This document shows positions 43,702-52,548 of a DNA stretch of 64,000 bases, piece by piece. The notes beneath the pieces were generated by a model that did not search any database, was not told the DNA's origin, and saw only the letters and a program-made list of their open reading frames with translations. The translations under genes and the position numbers were made by a program. Positions within the stretch are counted from its first letter, which is position 1, and each line of letters opens with the position of its first letter. Source of the DNA: CS1-C013 sp964347265. GTDB taxonomy: Archaea > Aenigmatarchaeota > Aenigmatarchaeia > Aenigmatarchaeales > Aenigmatarchaeaceae. The stretch lies in NCBI GenBank assembly GCA_964347265.1, contig CAYFXV010000003.1, forward strand, positions 1 to 64,000, given 5' to 3'.

Positions 43702-43974
43702 CTAAAAAGAAATTAAAAACCTTTTTAAATCAATTTTGCCTTGTTTTATTTCTATTCCTTCTTTTTTAAGCAATTTAATATGCTTGCTAACTACTCTTCC
43801 ATCAGAGTATACAACTCTATAACAAGGATATTTTTCTGGAAAAGGATTCTTACTTAAAAATCTTCCAGCAGTTCTTGGATGAATTCTTAGCTTTTTGGCA
43901 ACAATCTTATATGTAGTAACCTTACCTTTAGGAATTTTTGTTAATAGAATTTGCAGTTCTCTCATTTTATCCAT
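43702..43974 (-). CDS. Alkyltransferase-like / small MGMT DNA-binding domain protein
   Basis: 90 residues: IPKGKVTTYKIVAKKL (the VTTYGxIA helix-turn-helix), AGRFLSKNPFPEKYPCYRVV. In O6-alkylguanine-DNA alkyltransferases the active site is PCHRV; here it is PCYRV, with the accepting Cys kept and the His changed to Tyr. ATL proteins lack the Cys, so this is intermediate. Probably binds alkylated bases; whether it repairs them alone is unclear. Its ATG lies directly after the DUF655 stop. Confidence 0.8.
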   Translation of the reverse strand: MDKMRELQILLTKIPKGKVTTYKIVAKKLRIHPRTAGRFLSKNPFPEKYPCYRVVYSDGRVVSKHIKLLKKEGIEIKQGKIDLKRFLISF

Positions 43975-44535
43975 TTAGAATCTCCTAACAGGTCCAGCAA
44001 CAAATAATCTATATCTAATATTATTCCCTTCTAATTCTTCCATAATTCTTTTAATAACAGCACTTTTAGGATCTGGCATTAATTTTATTCTTTTCTTAAT
44101 ATCTTCAAAACTCTTAAATTCTCCATTCTTCCTCTCTTTTATTACATCCCACATATGCTTCTTGCCAACTCCAGGTAATAGCTCTAATTGGTGTAATCTT
44201 GTGGATATTGGACGTGCATTATTAAAGAAATTAACAAATCTCTTCTCATTGTCTTTAACTAATTTTTCAACTAAAAAAGGCAATTCTGACTTAGCAAAGC
44301 TTGTTAGGTCTTTAACAGTTATTCTTCTCTTAATATGATCAATATGGTCTCTTTTTGAGTTTCCAATGTAAACTGTATCATTGGGTTTTAATGTAACATC
44401 TCTTTTAACCACAACCTCTAAAAGAGAGAAATGTTTGATGCCTAAAACTTGGGCTAGTGGTTCCTGCCTACCACTAGCATGCCCTCTTGGAAGGAAATCC
44501 AATACTATAACGTTTTCATCTTTTAGAATTGGCAT
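43975..44535 (-). CDS. DUF655 family RNA-binding-like protein
   Basis: 186 residues. VIVLDFLPRGHASGRQEPL and LEVVVKRDVTLKPNDTVYIG start the DUF655 beta domain, and LELLPGVGKKHMWDVIKERK is a helix-hairpin-helix. The family is archaea-specific and conserved beside the Rpo4 gene, as here, so it probably acts with RNA polymerase or ribosome assembly. AGTGATGG before the ATG. Confidence 0.9.
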   Translation of the reverse strand: MPILKDENVIVLDFLPRGHASGRQEPLAQVLGIKHFSLLEVVVKRDVTLKPNDTVYIGNSKRDHIDHIKRRITVKDLTSFAKSELPFLVEKLVKDNEKRFVNFFNNARPISTRLHQLELLPGVGKKHMWDVIKERKNGEFKSFEDIKKRIKLMPDPKSAVIKRIMEELEGNNIRYRLFVAGPVRRF

Positions 44536-44544
44536 AAGCCATCA

Positions 44545-44874
44545 CTATTTAGAATATTTTTTAACTATTTCCAGTATTTTTTTAATTTCCTTATCTTTTA
44601 GACTAAATTTCTCCCTTGCAAATATCATTCTTAATTCATCTGGAGTTTTGGGGGTTAGATCAAGGATTTTAACCATAGTCTCATCAGACATTCTAAGAAC
44701 TTGTGACAATTCTTCTAAAAACTTCTTAGCATCAGAAGCAGATATTTTAGAAAATTTATTTAAATGATCTAAAGCAAGTTTTTGCTCATAACTTAGCTCT
44801 TTTTTCTTCTCACGACTAAGCATAATCTTCTTTGCTTCAGACATTCCTGTTGGTTTTACTTTTATTACCTTCAT
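44545..44874 (-). CDS. rpo4: RNA polymerase subunit Rpo4 (RpoF)
   Basis: 109 residues, all helical, with the Rpb4/RpoF pattern (SYEQKLALDHLNKFSKIS, MVKILDLTPKTPDELRMIF, LKDKEIKKILEIVKKY). With Rpo7 it forms the RNA polymerase stalk. Followed by DUF655 nine bases later, the typical archaeal arrangement. Confidence 0.9.
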   Translation of the reverse strand: MKVIKVKPTGMSEAKKIMLSREKKKELSYEQKLALDHLNKFSKISASDAKKFLEELSQVLRMSDETMVKILDLTPKTPDELRMIFAREKFSLKDKEIKKILEIVKKYSK

Positions 44875-44923
44875 AATTATCTTATTAAAGTTAGAGACCG
44901 AAGTTTTTAAATATTAGAGTAAG

Positions 44924-45208
44924 TCATTTTCTTAGGTGTTTTTTTCTAACACTCTTTCCGGGTTTAACAACTCTTCTAAATCTAGCACAGCTTGGACAAA
45001 CATATATTTTTCTGCTAAACATGTGAACATTATATCTTTTGATTTGTTTTCTTAATACTGGGTCAGATATTCTAAATCCTTTATGTTTTATAAAAGCTTT
45101 CCATCGAGGAACACTTTTTCCACAAAAACCACATTTAACAAAACCTTCTTTCCCTCTTCTTTTAGTATGGGCATAAGATCTTTTGTATGGTGCTGTGCTT
45201 ATTGGCAA
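44924..45208 (-). CDS. rps26e: Ribosomal protein eS26
   Basis: 94 residues from a TTG at 45208, chosen because GAGGTGAT lies four bases upstream (the GTG in it is not the start). FVKCGFCGKSVPRWKAFIK and IYVCPSCARFRRVV supply the two CxxC pairs and the VP...K and YVCxSCA signatures of eS26, a 30S protein near the mRNA exit. Absent from many Euryarchaeota but found in TACK and Asgard and some DPANN. Divergent from rtcB. Confidence 0.85.
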   Translation of the reverse strand: MPISTAPYKRSYAHTKRRGKEGFVKCGFCGKSVPRWKAFIKHKGFRISDPVLRKQIKRYNVHMFSRKIYVCPSCARFRRVVKPGKSVRKKHLRK

Positions 45209-45286
45209 GAAAATCACCTCTATATTAATAGCATAATAGACTTTATAAAAGTAAAATTTAAAATCTTTAAAAAGAATGAAGAAAAA

Positions 45287-46741
45287 ATGTTGAATATGTT
45301 AAAAGAAAGATTGAAAAAAATTGGCCCCTGTTTATGGGAATTGCCTAAAGCAGCAAAACCAGGAATGAAAGTTCCAGCTTGGTTATTCCTGTCAGAAAAA
45401 CTATTAAAAAATGTTGAAGAAGGAGCAGTTGAACAAGTTGCAAATGTCGCATTTTTACCAGGAATATATAAGCATTCAATAGCTCTTCCAGACATGCATT
45501 TCGGATATGGATTTCCTATTGGAGGAGTTGCTGCTCTGGATTATGAAAATGGAGGATTATCACCAGGAGGAATTGGCTTTGATATTAACTGTGGTGTAAG
45601 ATTATTAAGAACTAACTTGAATGCAGAACAAATTAAATCAAAAACACAAGAATTATTAGAATCTATTTTTAGAAATGTTCCTTCTGGAGTAGGAAGAAGT
45701 GGAAAAATTAGATTAAGTACATCTCAATTAGATGAAGTTTTGGCTAATGGAGCAAAATGGGCAGTTGAAAATGGTTATGGTTTAGAAAAAGATTTAAATC
45801 ATTTGGAAGAGAATGGAAAAATGGAACAAGCAAACCCAGAAAAAGTTTCAATGAACGCAAAAAGAAGAGGGGCTCCCCAGTTAGGTACTCTAGGTGCAGG
45901 AAATCATTTTCTAGAAATTCAAAAAGTTGATAAAATATTCTTGCCAGAAGTAGCAAGAGTTTTTGGAATAGAAAAAGAAGGACAAGTAACAGTAATGATT
46001 CACTCAGGAAGTAGAGGATTGGGTCATCAAGTTTGTACTGATTATATAAAATTATTAGAAAGTAGGTTTCGTGACTTATTAAAAAAATTGCCAGATAGAG
46101 AATTGGTCTATGCACCTTCAGGAACAAAAGAATGTGATGATTATTTTTCTGCCATGTCATGTGCTGCTAACTTTGCTTTTACAAACAGACATATGATAAT
46201 GCATTGGGTAAGAGAAAGTTTTGTTAAAACTTTAGGAATGAAACTAGATGATATGGGATTAGATTTGATTTATGGTTTGTGTCATAATATTGGAAAAATA
46301 GAAGAGCATCAAATAAATGGAGAAAAAATAAAAGTTTATATTCATCGTAAAGGAGCTACCAGAGCATTCCCACCTGGTCATTTAGAAATACCAGAAGATT
46401 ATCGAAACGTAGGACAACCTGTTCTGCTTCCAGGCTCTATGGGTTCTGCAAGTTATGTTTTAGTAGGATCCGAAACTGCAAAAGAGACTTTCTATTCTAC
46501 AGCACATGGAGCTGGAAGAGTTATGTCAAGACGCGGAGCTTTGAAAAGATTTAGAGGAGAAAAGGTTAAAGCATCGTTAGCTCAAAAAGGAATTTTGGTA
46601 AGAGCTGCAAGTTGGAAAGTTATAGCAGAAGAAGCACCTTCGGTCTATAAAGAAATAGATGAAGTAGCAAAAGTAACAGAAGATTCTGGAATAAGTAAAC
46701 GTGTTGTAAGATTATTACCTTTAGGTGTTGTAAAGGGTTAA
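45287..46741 (+). CDS. rtcB: RNA ligase RtcB (tRNA-splicing ligase)
   Basis: 484 residues from the ATG at 45287, the usual RtcB length; an open frame continues upstream but overlaps eS26. ALPDMHFGYGFPIGG, GIGFDINCGVRLL (Mn ligands Asp and Cys), GTLGAGNHFLEI, HSGSRGLGHQV and STAHGAGRVMSR (the guanylated His) are present. It joins tRNA exons through 3'-phosphate ends, directly relevant to the five intron-containing tRNAs in this window. Tail-to-tail with archaease. Confidence 0.95.
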   Translation: MLNMLKERLKKIGPCLWELPKAAKPGMKVPAWLFLSEKLLKNVEEGAVEQVANVAFLPGIYKHSIALPDMHFGYGFPIGGVAALDYENGGLSPGGIGFDINCGVRLLRTNLNAEQIKSKTQELLESIFRNVPSGVGRSGKIRLSTSQLDEVLANGAKWAVENGYGLEKDLNHLEENGKMEQANPEKVSMNAKRRGAPQLGTLGAGNHFLEIQKVDKIFLPEVARVFGIEKEGQVTVMIHSGSRGLGHQVCTDYIKLLESRFRDLLKKLPDRELVYAPSGTKECDDYFSAMSCAANFAFTNRHMIMHWVRESFVKTLGMKLDDMGLDLIYGLCHNIGKIEEHQINGEKIKVYIHRKGATRAFPPGHLEIPEDYRNVGQPVLLPGSMGSASYVLVGSETAKETFYSTAHGAGRVMSRRGALKRFRGEKVKASLAQKGILVRAASWKVIAEEAPSVYKEIDEVAKVTEDSGISKRVVRLLPLGVVKG

Positions 46742-47154
46742 ATATCAACTATCACTCTAGCTTTCCATGTATCATTTTTTTCTATTTCCATTTTATGATA
46801 AGTAGCAGCCTTCACTTCTGCTCTAGTTTCATGTTTATCTGGGTTTATTTGTTCTCCCCAACAAGTTGCATCTAATTTGAAATTCTTCTCATCTATTACT
46901 ACTTCAAATTTAGAAAAGGCCAGATTTTCTGCACCATAAAAAACCAAAAGCTCATTAAGCCATTCAAACAACAAACCTTTCAAGTCATCTGCTTGTGCCT
47001 CAACTTTTCTTTTAACTTCAGGTTTTATTTGTTTTGTATTTATCATAACTTCAAACATTGCCAAAGCAGAACTAGCAAAAAGTTCATTTAAGTCTTTTCC
47101 AGTTGCTTCAAATGCGCTATCAGATGTTGTTATATCTAAAAATCTAAATGACAT
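46738..47154 (-). CDS. Archaease (RtcB activator)
   Basis: 138 residues. FRFLDITTSDSAFEATGKDL is the N-terminal segment, with the usual HTADV metal-binding motif altered to ITTSD; LKGLLFEWLNELLVFYGAEN and GEQINPDKHETRAEVKAATYHKM match the family's conserved region, including the DxxxH...EVKAxTYH block. It stimulates RtcB guanylation and multiple turnover. The stop overlaps that of rtcB by four bases. Confidence 0.9.
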   Translation of the reverse strand: MSFRFLDITTSDSAFEATGKDLNELFASSALAMFEVMINTKQIKPEVKRKVEAQADDLKGLLFEWLNELLVFYGAENLAFSKFEVVIDEKNFKLDATCWGEQINPDKHETRAEVKAATYHKMEIEKNDTWKARVIVDI

Positions 47155-47186
47155 AAGAATAGAATTGTTTTTTTAATTTTTAATAA

Positions 47187-47774
47187 TTACTCAGTCCAGT
47201 TTACAATCCAGTGTTCAGTAACAGTATGATCCGAATCCATTAATACTTCACAGCCAAAAAAAGGCGGGTAACATGAAGAAGATATGCATTCCTCACCATC
47301 TTTTGTCCACTTTAAAGTTCCACTGCCTCTTAATTCATAAGCTAAAACACAAGCAACTGAATTACTATCAACTTCTAAAGAAAAAGGAGCCATTTGTGTT
47401 ATATTGGATACAATTCCATTAATATTGTAATTAACAAAAACTGATAAATTAGAAGGATCAGATTGTATACGTAATGTGTATATTAGTGGCCCCGTTGGAG
47501 TAGTTTCTTCACCTCCACCACTTCCTCCACTTCCACCTTCTCCGCCTCCTTCACCACCTTCTTCTGGTCCAGCACCCTCAGTTCCAGATGATTCTTGTGG
47601 AGACCAAGGAAAGGTAAGGTTTCCAGGAGTTTCTGTTTCACCTTCTCCATCTTGTTGTTCGGGAGAGATAATGGGAACAGTTTGTGCAGGCAAAGAAGGA
47701 TATAAAAAGTAAAAAATTATTAAATCTACACAAACAAAAAGTATAATAAAAATAATCCAATGTTTCTTTTTCAT
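47187..47774 (-). CDS. Membrane-anchored extracellular protein with Gly/Glu linker
   Basis: 195 residues from the ATG at 47774. One N-terminal membrane helix (HWIIFIILFVCVDLIIFYFL), then a disordered Glu/Gly/Ser/Pro linker (about 45-95, EEGGEGGGEGGSGGSGGGEE inside), then a beta domain with four cysteines. SDPSNLSVFVNYNINGIV and APFSLEVDSNSV suggest a PEGA-like surface domain. Function unknown. Confidence 0.7.
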   Translation of the reverse strand: MKKKHWIIFIILFVCVDLIIFYFLYPSLPAQTVPIISPEQQDGEGETETPGNLTFPWSPQESSGTEGAGPEEGGEGGGEGGSGGSGGGEETTPTGPLIYTLRIQSDPSNLSVFVNYNINGIVSNITQMAPFSLEVDSNSVACVLAYELRGSGTLKWTKDGEECISSSCYPPFFGCEVLMDSDHTVTEHWIVNWTE

Positions 47775-47813
47775 AATATTCAATTATATTTTCTGGTTAT
47801 TAAAAGAAATATA

Positions 47814-48845
47814 TTAATCAGTTTTTAAAGAATGAGTTTGTAAACGAGGATTTTCTAGAGGAGGGAGTTCTGGTAATTTTAATTCTTCTAATACTCTTTT
47901 AGAGCTTATAACAGTTTCCCTGACTTCGTCTCCAAGACTTAGTCCTAAAACATCTTTTGCGTATGTTTCAAAAACTTTAACTTGACTTGCCAAGTTTCTA
48001 GGCAAACCTGTCAAATTTTGGTATTTGGCTAACTCTTCTTTCAAATCTCTACCAACATCTCCAAGATAAATAAGTGAATTTCTTCCTGTTTCAAAGATAT
48101 CACGCAAAGGCCATTCTGAAATCCTCCGTCTAGGTTCGATAATCACAGTTGCTCTTCTTCTCTTCTCTCTAGAGGGAGACATATGGATATGAGTAACTGT
48201 CACAGGTACTCGCTTAGTAAATATCCTTACACTTTCAGAAGTCTTATCAACTTCTACATTTATAGGATTATCAGAATTAGGTGTTGGCACATAACTTTTT
48301 CCATAAGGAAAAGTCTCAACTATTTTACGTTGTTCTTTTACTTTACTCAAAAATTCGTCCTCTTTGAAAACGTAATCAGGGCGGAAATCAAAATATTTTT
48401 GTATTTCTATATCTCTAAAGAAGGGCTGATCTGAAATTTCTTCTCTAAACCTTTGTTGTAGAGCATTTAACACACTATTTGTAAAAACATTTCTATCTTC
48501 TACAAAATTAGCAACTCCTACTAAATCGAAATCTTTATGACCTTTTTCACCAAAACGAGAATTTGTTTGTGTTAATATTTCTTTGTAAGTTTCTTCATTT
48601 AATCTTCTACCCTTTTTTTTAAGTCCTTCCTTAAGCTTAAAATAATCTGGTACATGACCATAACCGCCATCTCTCGATGGGTTATGCATATCTCCTACGC
48701 CAAATATCAAACTGAAATTATAATCTTCTCCAACCTCTTGGACAACCTTTACAGCAAAAGGCCAGGTTGAAACTTTTTTTGATTCTATTGATAGTTTATT
48801 TCTAAAATCGCTTAATACATTTTTGTGTGAATATCCTCGAAACAT
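47814..48845 (-). CDS. Uncharacterised 343-residue protein
   Basis: Start taken at the ATG at 48845, with CGGTGA six bases upstream; an in-frame ATG 13 codons earlier exists. Soluble, no signal peptide. STWPFAVKVVQEVGEDYNFS, GVGDMHNPSRDGGYGHVPDY and VPVTVTHIHMSP look like conserved structural motifs with HxH and a GYGHV loop that could bind metal. I do not recognise the family. Divergent from the TrmB gene at 49000. Confidence 0.6.
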   Translation of the reverse strand: MFRGYSHKNVLSDFRNKLSIESKKVSTWPFAVKVVQEVGEDYNFSLIFGVGDMHNPSRDGGYGHVPDYFKLKEGLKKKGRRLNEETYKEILTQTNSRFGEKGHKDFDLVGVANFVEDRNVFTNSVLNALQQRFREEISDQPFFRDIEIQKYFDFRPDYVFKEDEFLSKVKEQRKIVETFPYGKSYVPTPNSDNPINVEVDKTSESVRIFTKRVPVTVTHIHMSPSREKRRRATVIIEPRRRISEWPLRDIFETGRNSLIYLGDVGRDLKEELAKYQNLTGLPRNLASQVKVFETYAKDVLGLSLGDEVRETVISSKRVLEELKLPELPPLENPRLQTHSLKTD

Positions 48846-48999
48846 TTTTTTCACCGAAAATATATTTTGATTAATCCTTCTCAAAGAGTAAAAAATTAGG
48901 TATTTTCTATTAGAATGCTAAACTTTAAATAAGTTTCACAAAAACTATAGTTATTTACTTTAAATAATTAATTGTTTTACGATTAATTTGGTGAAAAAT

Positions 49000-49797
49000 A
49001 TGCAGGAAGCCGAAATAGAAGCATTATTAAAACATTTGGGATTTACAGAATATGAAGCAAAGGCTTATTTAACTTTAATTATTTATGGAACTCTAAATGC
49101 TGAAAAGATATCAAGAGTCGGTAATATACCATTACCACGTGTTTACGATACGATGGGAGGACTAGCAGACCGTGGATTAGTTTTTGTTTCAAAAACAAGA
49201 CCGCAAGAATTCAAAGTTGTAAATCCAAAACAACTTCTTAGTCTATTAAAAGAAGATGAAAAGAAAAAAATGGAAAAGAAAATTGAAAAAATTGAAACTA
49301 TTATGCCACAGCTCCTACGTTCAATACCTGCTAAACCAATAAAAGGTGAGGTCGAATCAGAAGAAGTTATAGCCACAGTTAAAAGAAAATTAAACATGGA
49401 GAAACTTTGGTTTGATTTTCTTTCAGAAACAAAATACGAAATCTTAGTATTTGCGGGTGATCTTTCATGGGTAGAGAAAACTTCTACAATTATTAAAAAA
49501 TCGATTAAGAGAGGTGTTAAGTACAAAATTTTATGGTGTAGAACTGGAAAAAAGATTATTTCTAGAGTTAAAAAACTAATGAAAATGGATATTGAATTAC
49601 GTTATGTTGATACAGGTGATATAAGAGGAGTAATACTAGATAATAAAAAAATATCTTTAGTTCAAAAAATTGATTCTGAAAGGGATCTTACAACTATTAT
49701 AATAACCAATAGACTGATAACAAACATTTTTAGGAGATACTTCATGCATTTATGGGATAAAGGAATGCCTTTAAAAAAGTTCTTGAAAAAAAGTTAA
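49000..49797 (+). CDS. TrmB-family transcriptional regulator (second copy)
   Basis: 265 residues from the ATG at 49000, four codons after a TTG and preceded by GGTGA. N-terminal winged helix (LGFTEYEAKAYLTLIIYGTL, RVYDTMGGLADRGLV), coiled coil with Lys/Glu, and a PLD-like C-terminal domain (SFADLSWVEKTSTIIKK-like segment, RGVKYKILWCRTGKK). The paralogue of the 40638 gene, so the two may share or divide operators. A TACT...GAGTA-like element lies just downstream, before the TudS-like gene. Confidence 0.87.
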   Translation: MQEAEIEALLKHLGFTEYEAKAYLTLIIYGTLNAEKISRVGNIPLPRVYDTMGGLADRGLVFVSKTRPQEFKVVNPKQLLSLLKEDEKKKMEKKIEKIETIMPQLLRSIPAKPIKGEVESEEVIATVKRKLNMEKLWFDFLSETKYEILVFAGDLSWVEKTSTIIKKSIKRGVKYKILWCRTGKKIISRVKKLMKMDIELRYVDTGDIRGVILDNKKISLVQKIDSERDLTTIIITNRLITNIFRRYFMHLWDKGMPLKKFLKKS

Positions 49798-49837
49798 ATA
49801 AATTACTAATCGTTCTTTGTCGAATATATCTATACAT

Positions 49838-49857
49838 TTACTACTGGTAACGAGTAA
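49838..49857 (+). promoter_or_regulatory. TrmB-like operator candidate ahead of TudS-like gene
   Basis: TTACTACTGGTAACGAGTAA lies immediately upstream of a TATA-like GTTTATAAAAC. Its outer arms TTACT/AGTAA are inverted. It resembles, with different spacing, the TACT-N7/8-GAGTA motif I recall for haloarchaeal TrmB. Confidence 0.35.
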
Positions 49858-49901
49858 GTTTATAAAACAAAAAAACAATAATATTATATTGTGGCATTAC
49901 T

Positions 49902-50408
49902 ATGGAACGCAGTAAAAAAATTATTTTTGTATCTCATTGTCTTTTAAACCAAAATGCAAGAGCTCTAGGAAGGGAGAAATTTGCTGGATCATTTAAAGAC
50001 TTGTTAGAGTTATTTGCAGCATCTGGCGTAGGAATAGTTCAATTACCCTGTCCTCAATTAGATTTTAATGGTGGATTAAATAGAAGAGTAAGTTCAAAAT
50101 CTTTTTATGAGTCAAATGGATACAGAAAACAATGTCATAAATTATCTATTAATCTTATAAATCAGATAGAAAATTATCTTAGAAATAATTATCTTGTAGT
50201 TGCTATTTTAGGTGTAGAGCTCTCTGCCACTTGTGCTGTTCACCAGGTAAAAAGCGGTAGAAAGAATGTTCCTGGAAAAGGAATCTTGATAGAAGAAATA
50301 GAAATGGAAATGCAAAAAAAGAATTTTCAAGTCCCGATAATAGGGATTAATATTGATAATATTTACAGTTCTATAGAAAAGGTTCAATCCTTATTAGATT
50401 TTTCTTAA
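49902..50408 (+). CDS. TudS/DUF523-related putative desulfidase
   Basis: 168 residues. KIIFVSHCLLNQNARALG, VGIVQLPCPQLDFNGG and ILGVELSATCAVHQV hold three cysteines that correspond to the cluster-binding cysteines of TudS-type proteins, which use a 4Fe-4S cluster to remove sulfur from thiouracil and related compounds. GRKNVPGKGILIEEIE is a shared C-terminal block. A paralogue lies at 62457-62930. Activity on a particular sulfur compound is not shown by sequence. Confidence 0.72.
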   Translation: MERSKKIIFVSHCLLNQNARALGREKFAGSFKDLLELFAASGVGIVQLPCPQLDFNGGLNRRVSSKSFYESNGYRKQCHKLSINLINQIENYLRNNYLVVAILGVELSATCAVHQVKSGRKNVPGKGILIEEIEMEMQKKNFQVPIIGINIDNIYSSIEKVQSLLDFS

Positions 50409-50409
50409 T

Positions 50410-52068
50410 TCACATTTTTTCTAGAATAGGTATGCCTAACAATTTTAGACCAGTTTCTAAAACTGTTTTTACTGCATCTACAAGTTTTAATCTTGCATTC
50501 TTTAAATTTTCTTCAGAGTTTAAAACTGGTAAAGTTTGATAAAATCTATTAAAAGCATCTGACAATTCATACAAATAATTTGCTACATAATGTGGTTTTA
50601 ATTCTTTCAAAACTTTTTCTAAAATTTGTGGATATCTTGAAAGTAATTTTAAGATTTCTTTTTCTTTTTCATCTTTTAGATATTTTGAATCAAAATGTTT
50701 TATCTTTGCTTTTTTTAATATAGAGTTTGCTCTTGCATATGTGTATTGAAGATAGGGGCCTGTATTGCCATCAAATTTTAAAACTTCGTCCCAAACAAAT
50801 ATAACATTTTTTTCAGGACTAACTTTTACTACACTATATCTAACAGCTCCAACAGCAACTTTTTTTGCTCTTTTTTCTTTTTCATCTTTAGACAATTTTG
50901 GATATCTTTTTTCAATTTCTTTTAAAGCTTTTTCATAAACTTCTTTAATAAAATCTCTTAATAATACTAGTTCTCCTTTTCTAGTACTCATCTTTCCTGT
51001 TGGTAATAAAACAAAAGAATAATGAGTAACTTTCGGTGGTTCGTATCCTAAAATTTTAAGAGCTGCTGATAATTGTTTAAAATAAAGTTTATGATCTTCT
51101 CCCAAAATAACTATGTTAAGATCTTTTGCTCTTTTAATTTTGTCTATAGTATATGCTATATCTTTCAAATTATACAAACTTGTTCCGTCCGACCTTAATA
51201 AAACAAAGGCAGGAGATTCCATTGGTATGTCAAAACCTTTTAAATCAAGAACTTTTCTACCATTTTCATCTGTGAATATCTTATCTGTTTTTTCAAGTTT
51301 TTCTAAAACCTCATCAGTCTTTTTATTAATGATATAGTCACTTTCATAATCAAAATAATCATAATTTATACCCAGTTCAGATAATATATCTGCCTGACCT
51401 TTAACGCATAAAGAAACTATTCTCTTAAACAAATCCATAGTTTCTTTGTGTCCTTTCTCAAATTTTAAAAGGATTTCAAAAACTTTTTTTTCATCTTCAG
51501 GATTTTCTTCTACTTTTTTACTTGTTTTAATATATATTTCCAACAAATCTTCAAACTTTAATTTTTTAATATCTTCACTCATAGCACCATAAACTAAAGT
51601 AGCTATTTGTTTTCCAACATCATTAACAAGATAATGAACTTCTGTCTCATAACCTAGAAATTTAATTAACCTAACCAAAGAGTCTCCAATAATAGCGTTT
51701 CTTGCTCTACCAACATGTGGGGAAGCATTGGGATTTATACTTGTATGTTCAATTAAAGCTTTCTTATCTTTTATTGTAAATCCTCCATATTTCTCATCTA
51801 TAATTTTTAATAATTCCTGACCAAATTCTTTCCAATCAACATAAAAATTTATATAAGACCTCATAGCCTCTATCTTTTCAATATGTTTTACCTTTAATTT
51901 TTTAGCTAATTCTTTAGCTAATTCTTTAGGGTCTTTTTTTAATCTTTTAGATAGAGAAAAGCAAGGATAAGCAAAATCTCCATATCTTTCTGGTTCTTCT
52001 ATTTCGTCTATACTTACATCTAATGTTTTTGCTATTTCTTGTTTTAAAGATAACCATAGGTTTTGCAT
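50410..52068 (-). CDS. argS: Arginyl-tRNA synthetase
   Basis: 552 residues. Class I. The HIGH motif reads HVGR in NPNASPHVGRARNAIIGD, with Arg in place of the last His; KMSTRKG is the KMSKS motif. N-terminal tRNA-contacting domain is short; VHYLVNDVGKQIATLVYG and the DALR anticodon-binding domain at the C-terminus (about 430-552) are complete. The HVGR variant also appears to be followed by all other active-site blocks, so the enzyme should work. Convergent with the TudS-like gene. Confidence 0.92.
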   Translation of the reverse strand: MQNLWLSLKQEIAKTLDVSIDEIEEPERYGDFAYPCFSLSKRLKKDPKELAKELAKKLKVKHIEKIEAMRSYINFYVDWKEFGQELLKIIDEKYGGFTIKDKKALIEHTSINPNASPHVGRARNAIIGDSLVRLIKFLGYETEVHYLVNDVGKQIATLVYGAMSEDIKKLKFEDLLEIYIKTSKKVEENPEDEKKVFEILLKFEKGHKETMDLFKRIVSLCVKGQADILSELGINYDYFDYESDYIINKKTDEVLEKLEKTDKIFTDENGRKVLDLKGFDIPMESPAFVLLRSDGTSLYNLKDIAYTIDKIKRAKDLNIVILGEDHKLYFKQLSAALKILGYEPPKVTHYSFVLLPTGKMSTRKGELVLLRDFIKEVYEKALKEIEKRYPKLSKDEKEKRAKKVAVGAVRYSVVKVSPEKNVIFVWDEVLKFDGNTGPYLQYTYARANSILKKAKIKHFDSKYLKDEKEKEILKLLSRYPQILEKVLKELKPHYVANYLYELSDAFNRFYQTLPVLNSEENLKNARLKLVDAVKTVLETGLKLLGIPILEKM

Positions 52069-52140
52069 AAAAATCCTATAATATTATTGATTTTAACTAA
52101 ATAAGTAATCTTTTTCTTAAAGGTTTAACAATTTTTACCT

Positions 52141-52548
52141 ATGAAAGGACAGACTGGTTTTGAGTACTTAATGATTTTTTCAATAGTTATAGTCTTAGTA
52201 TTAATTTTAGTAACTTTTGCTGGACAACTTACTGAAAGAAATAAAGAAGAAATAAGAATATCAAATGCTATGGCAGTAGTAAATGAAATAGTAGACACGG
52301 CAAACATAGTGAACACACAGGGAAAACCCACGTCTCTGACATTAACATCTGTTTATATTCCCGAAGGAGTAGAATCAATAGATATTACTGGTAAAACTAT
52401 TTTAATGAAAATTAGAATAGGTGGTGGCATAAGTGATATTTTTGCAACATCAAAGGCAAATTTACAAGGTTCTATATCAAGCACTCAAGGAATAAAGAGG
52501 ATAAAAATAAAAGCAGAGGATAATTATGTTAACATCACAGAAGTCTGA
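52141..52548 (+). CDS. Class III signal-peptide pilin-like protein
   Basis: 135 residues. MKGQTGFEYLMIFSIVIVLV is an archaeal class III signal: short charged N-terminus, Q-x-x-x-EYL cleavage region, then a hydrophobic helix. EppA-type peptidase would cut before QTGFEYL. The soluble part is beta-rich with charged residues. First gene of the pilus operon; the last gene (60872) has the same KGQTxxEYL start. Confidence 0.87.
   Translation: MKGQTGFEYLMIFSIVIVLVLILVTFAGQLTERNKEEIRISNAMAVVNEIVDTANIVNTQGKPTSLTLTSVYIPEGVESIDITGKTILMKIRIGGGISDIFATSKANLQGSISSTQGIKRIKIKAEDNYVNITEV

Noticed and set aside
45083..45286. Upstream extension of the RtcB frame
   Set aside because: It overlaps eS26 antisense and adds residues that RtcB proteins do not have; the ATG at 45287 gives normal length.
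47476..47712. Plus-strand Pro/Ser-rich frame
   Set aside because: It is antisense to the Gly/Glu linker of the anchored protein at 47187; composition is a codon shadow.
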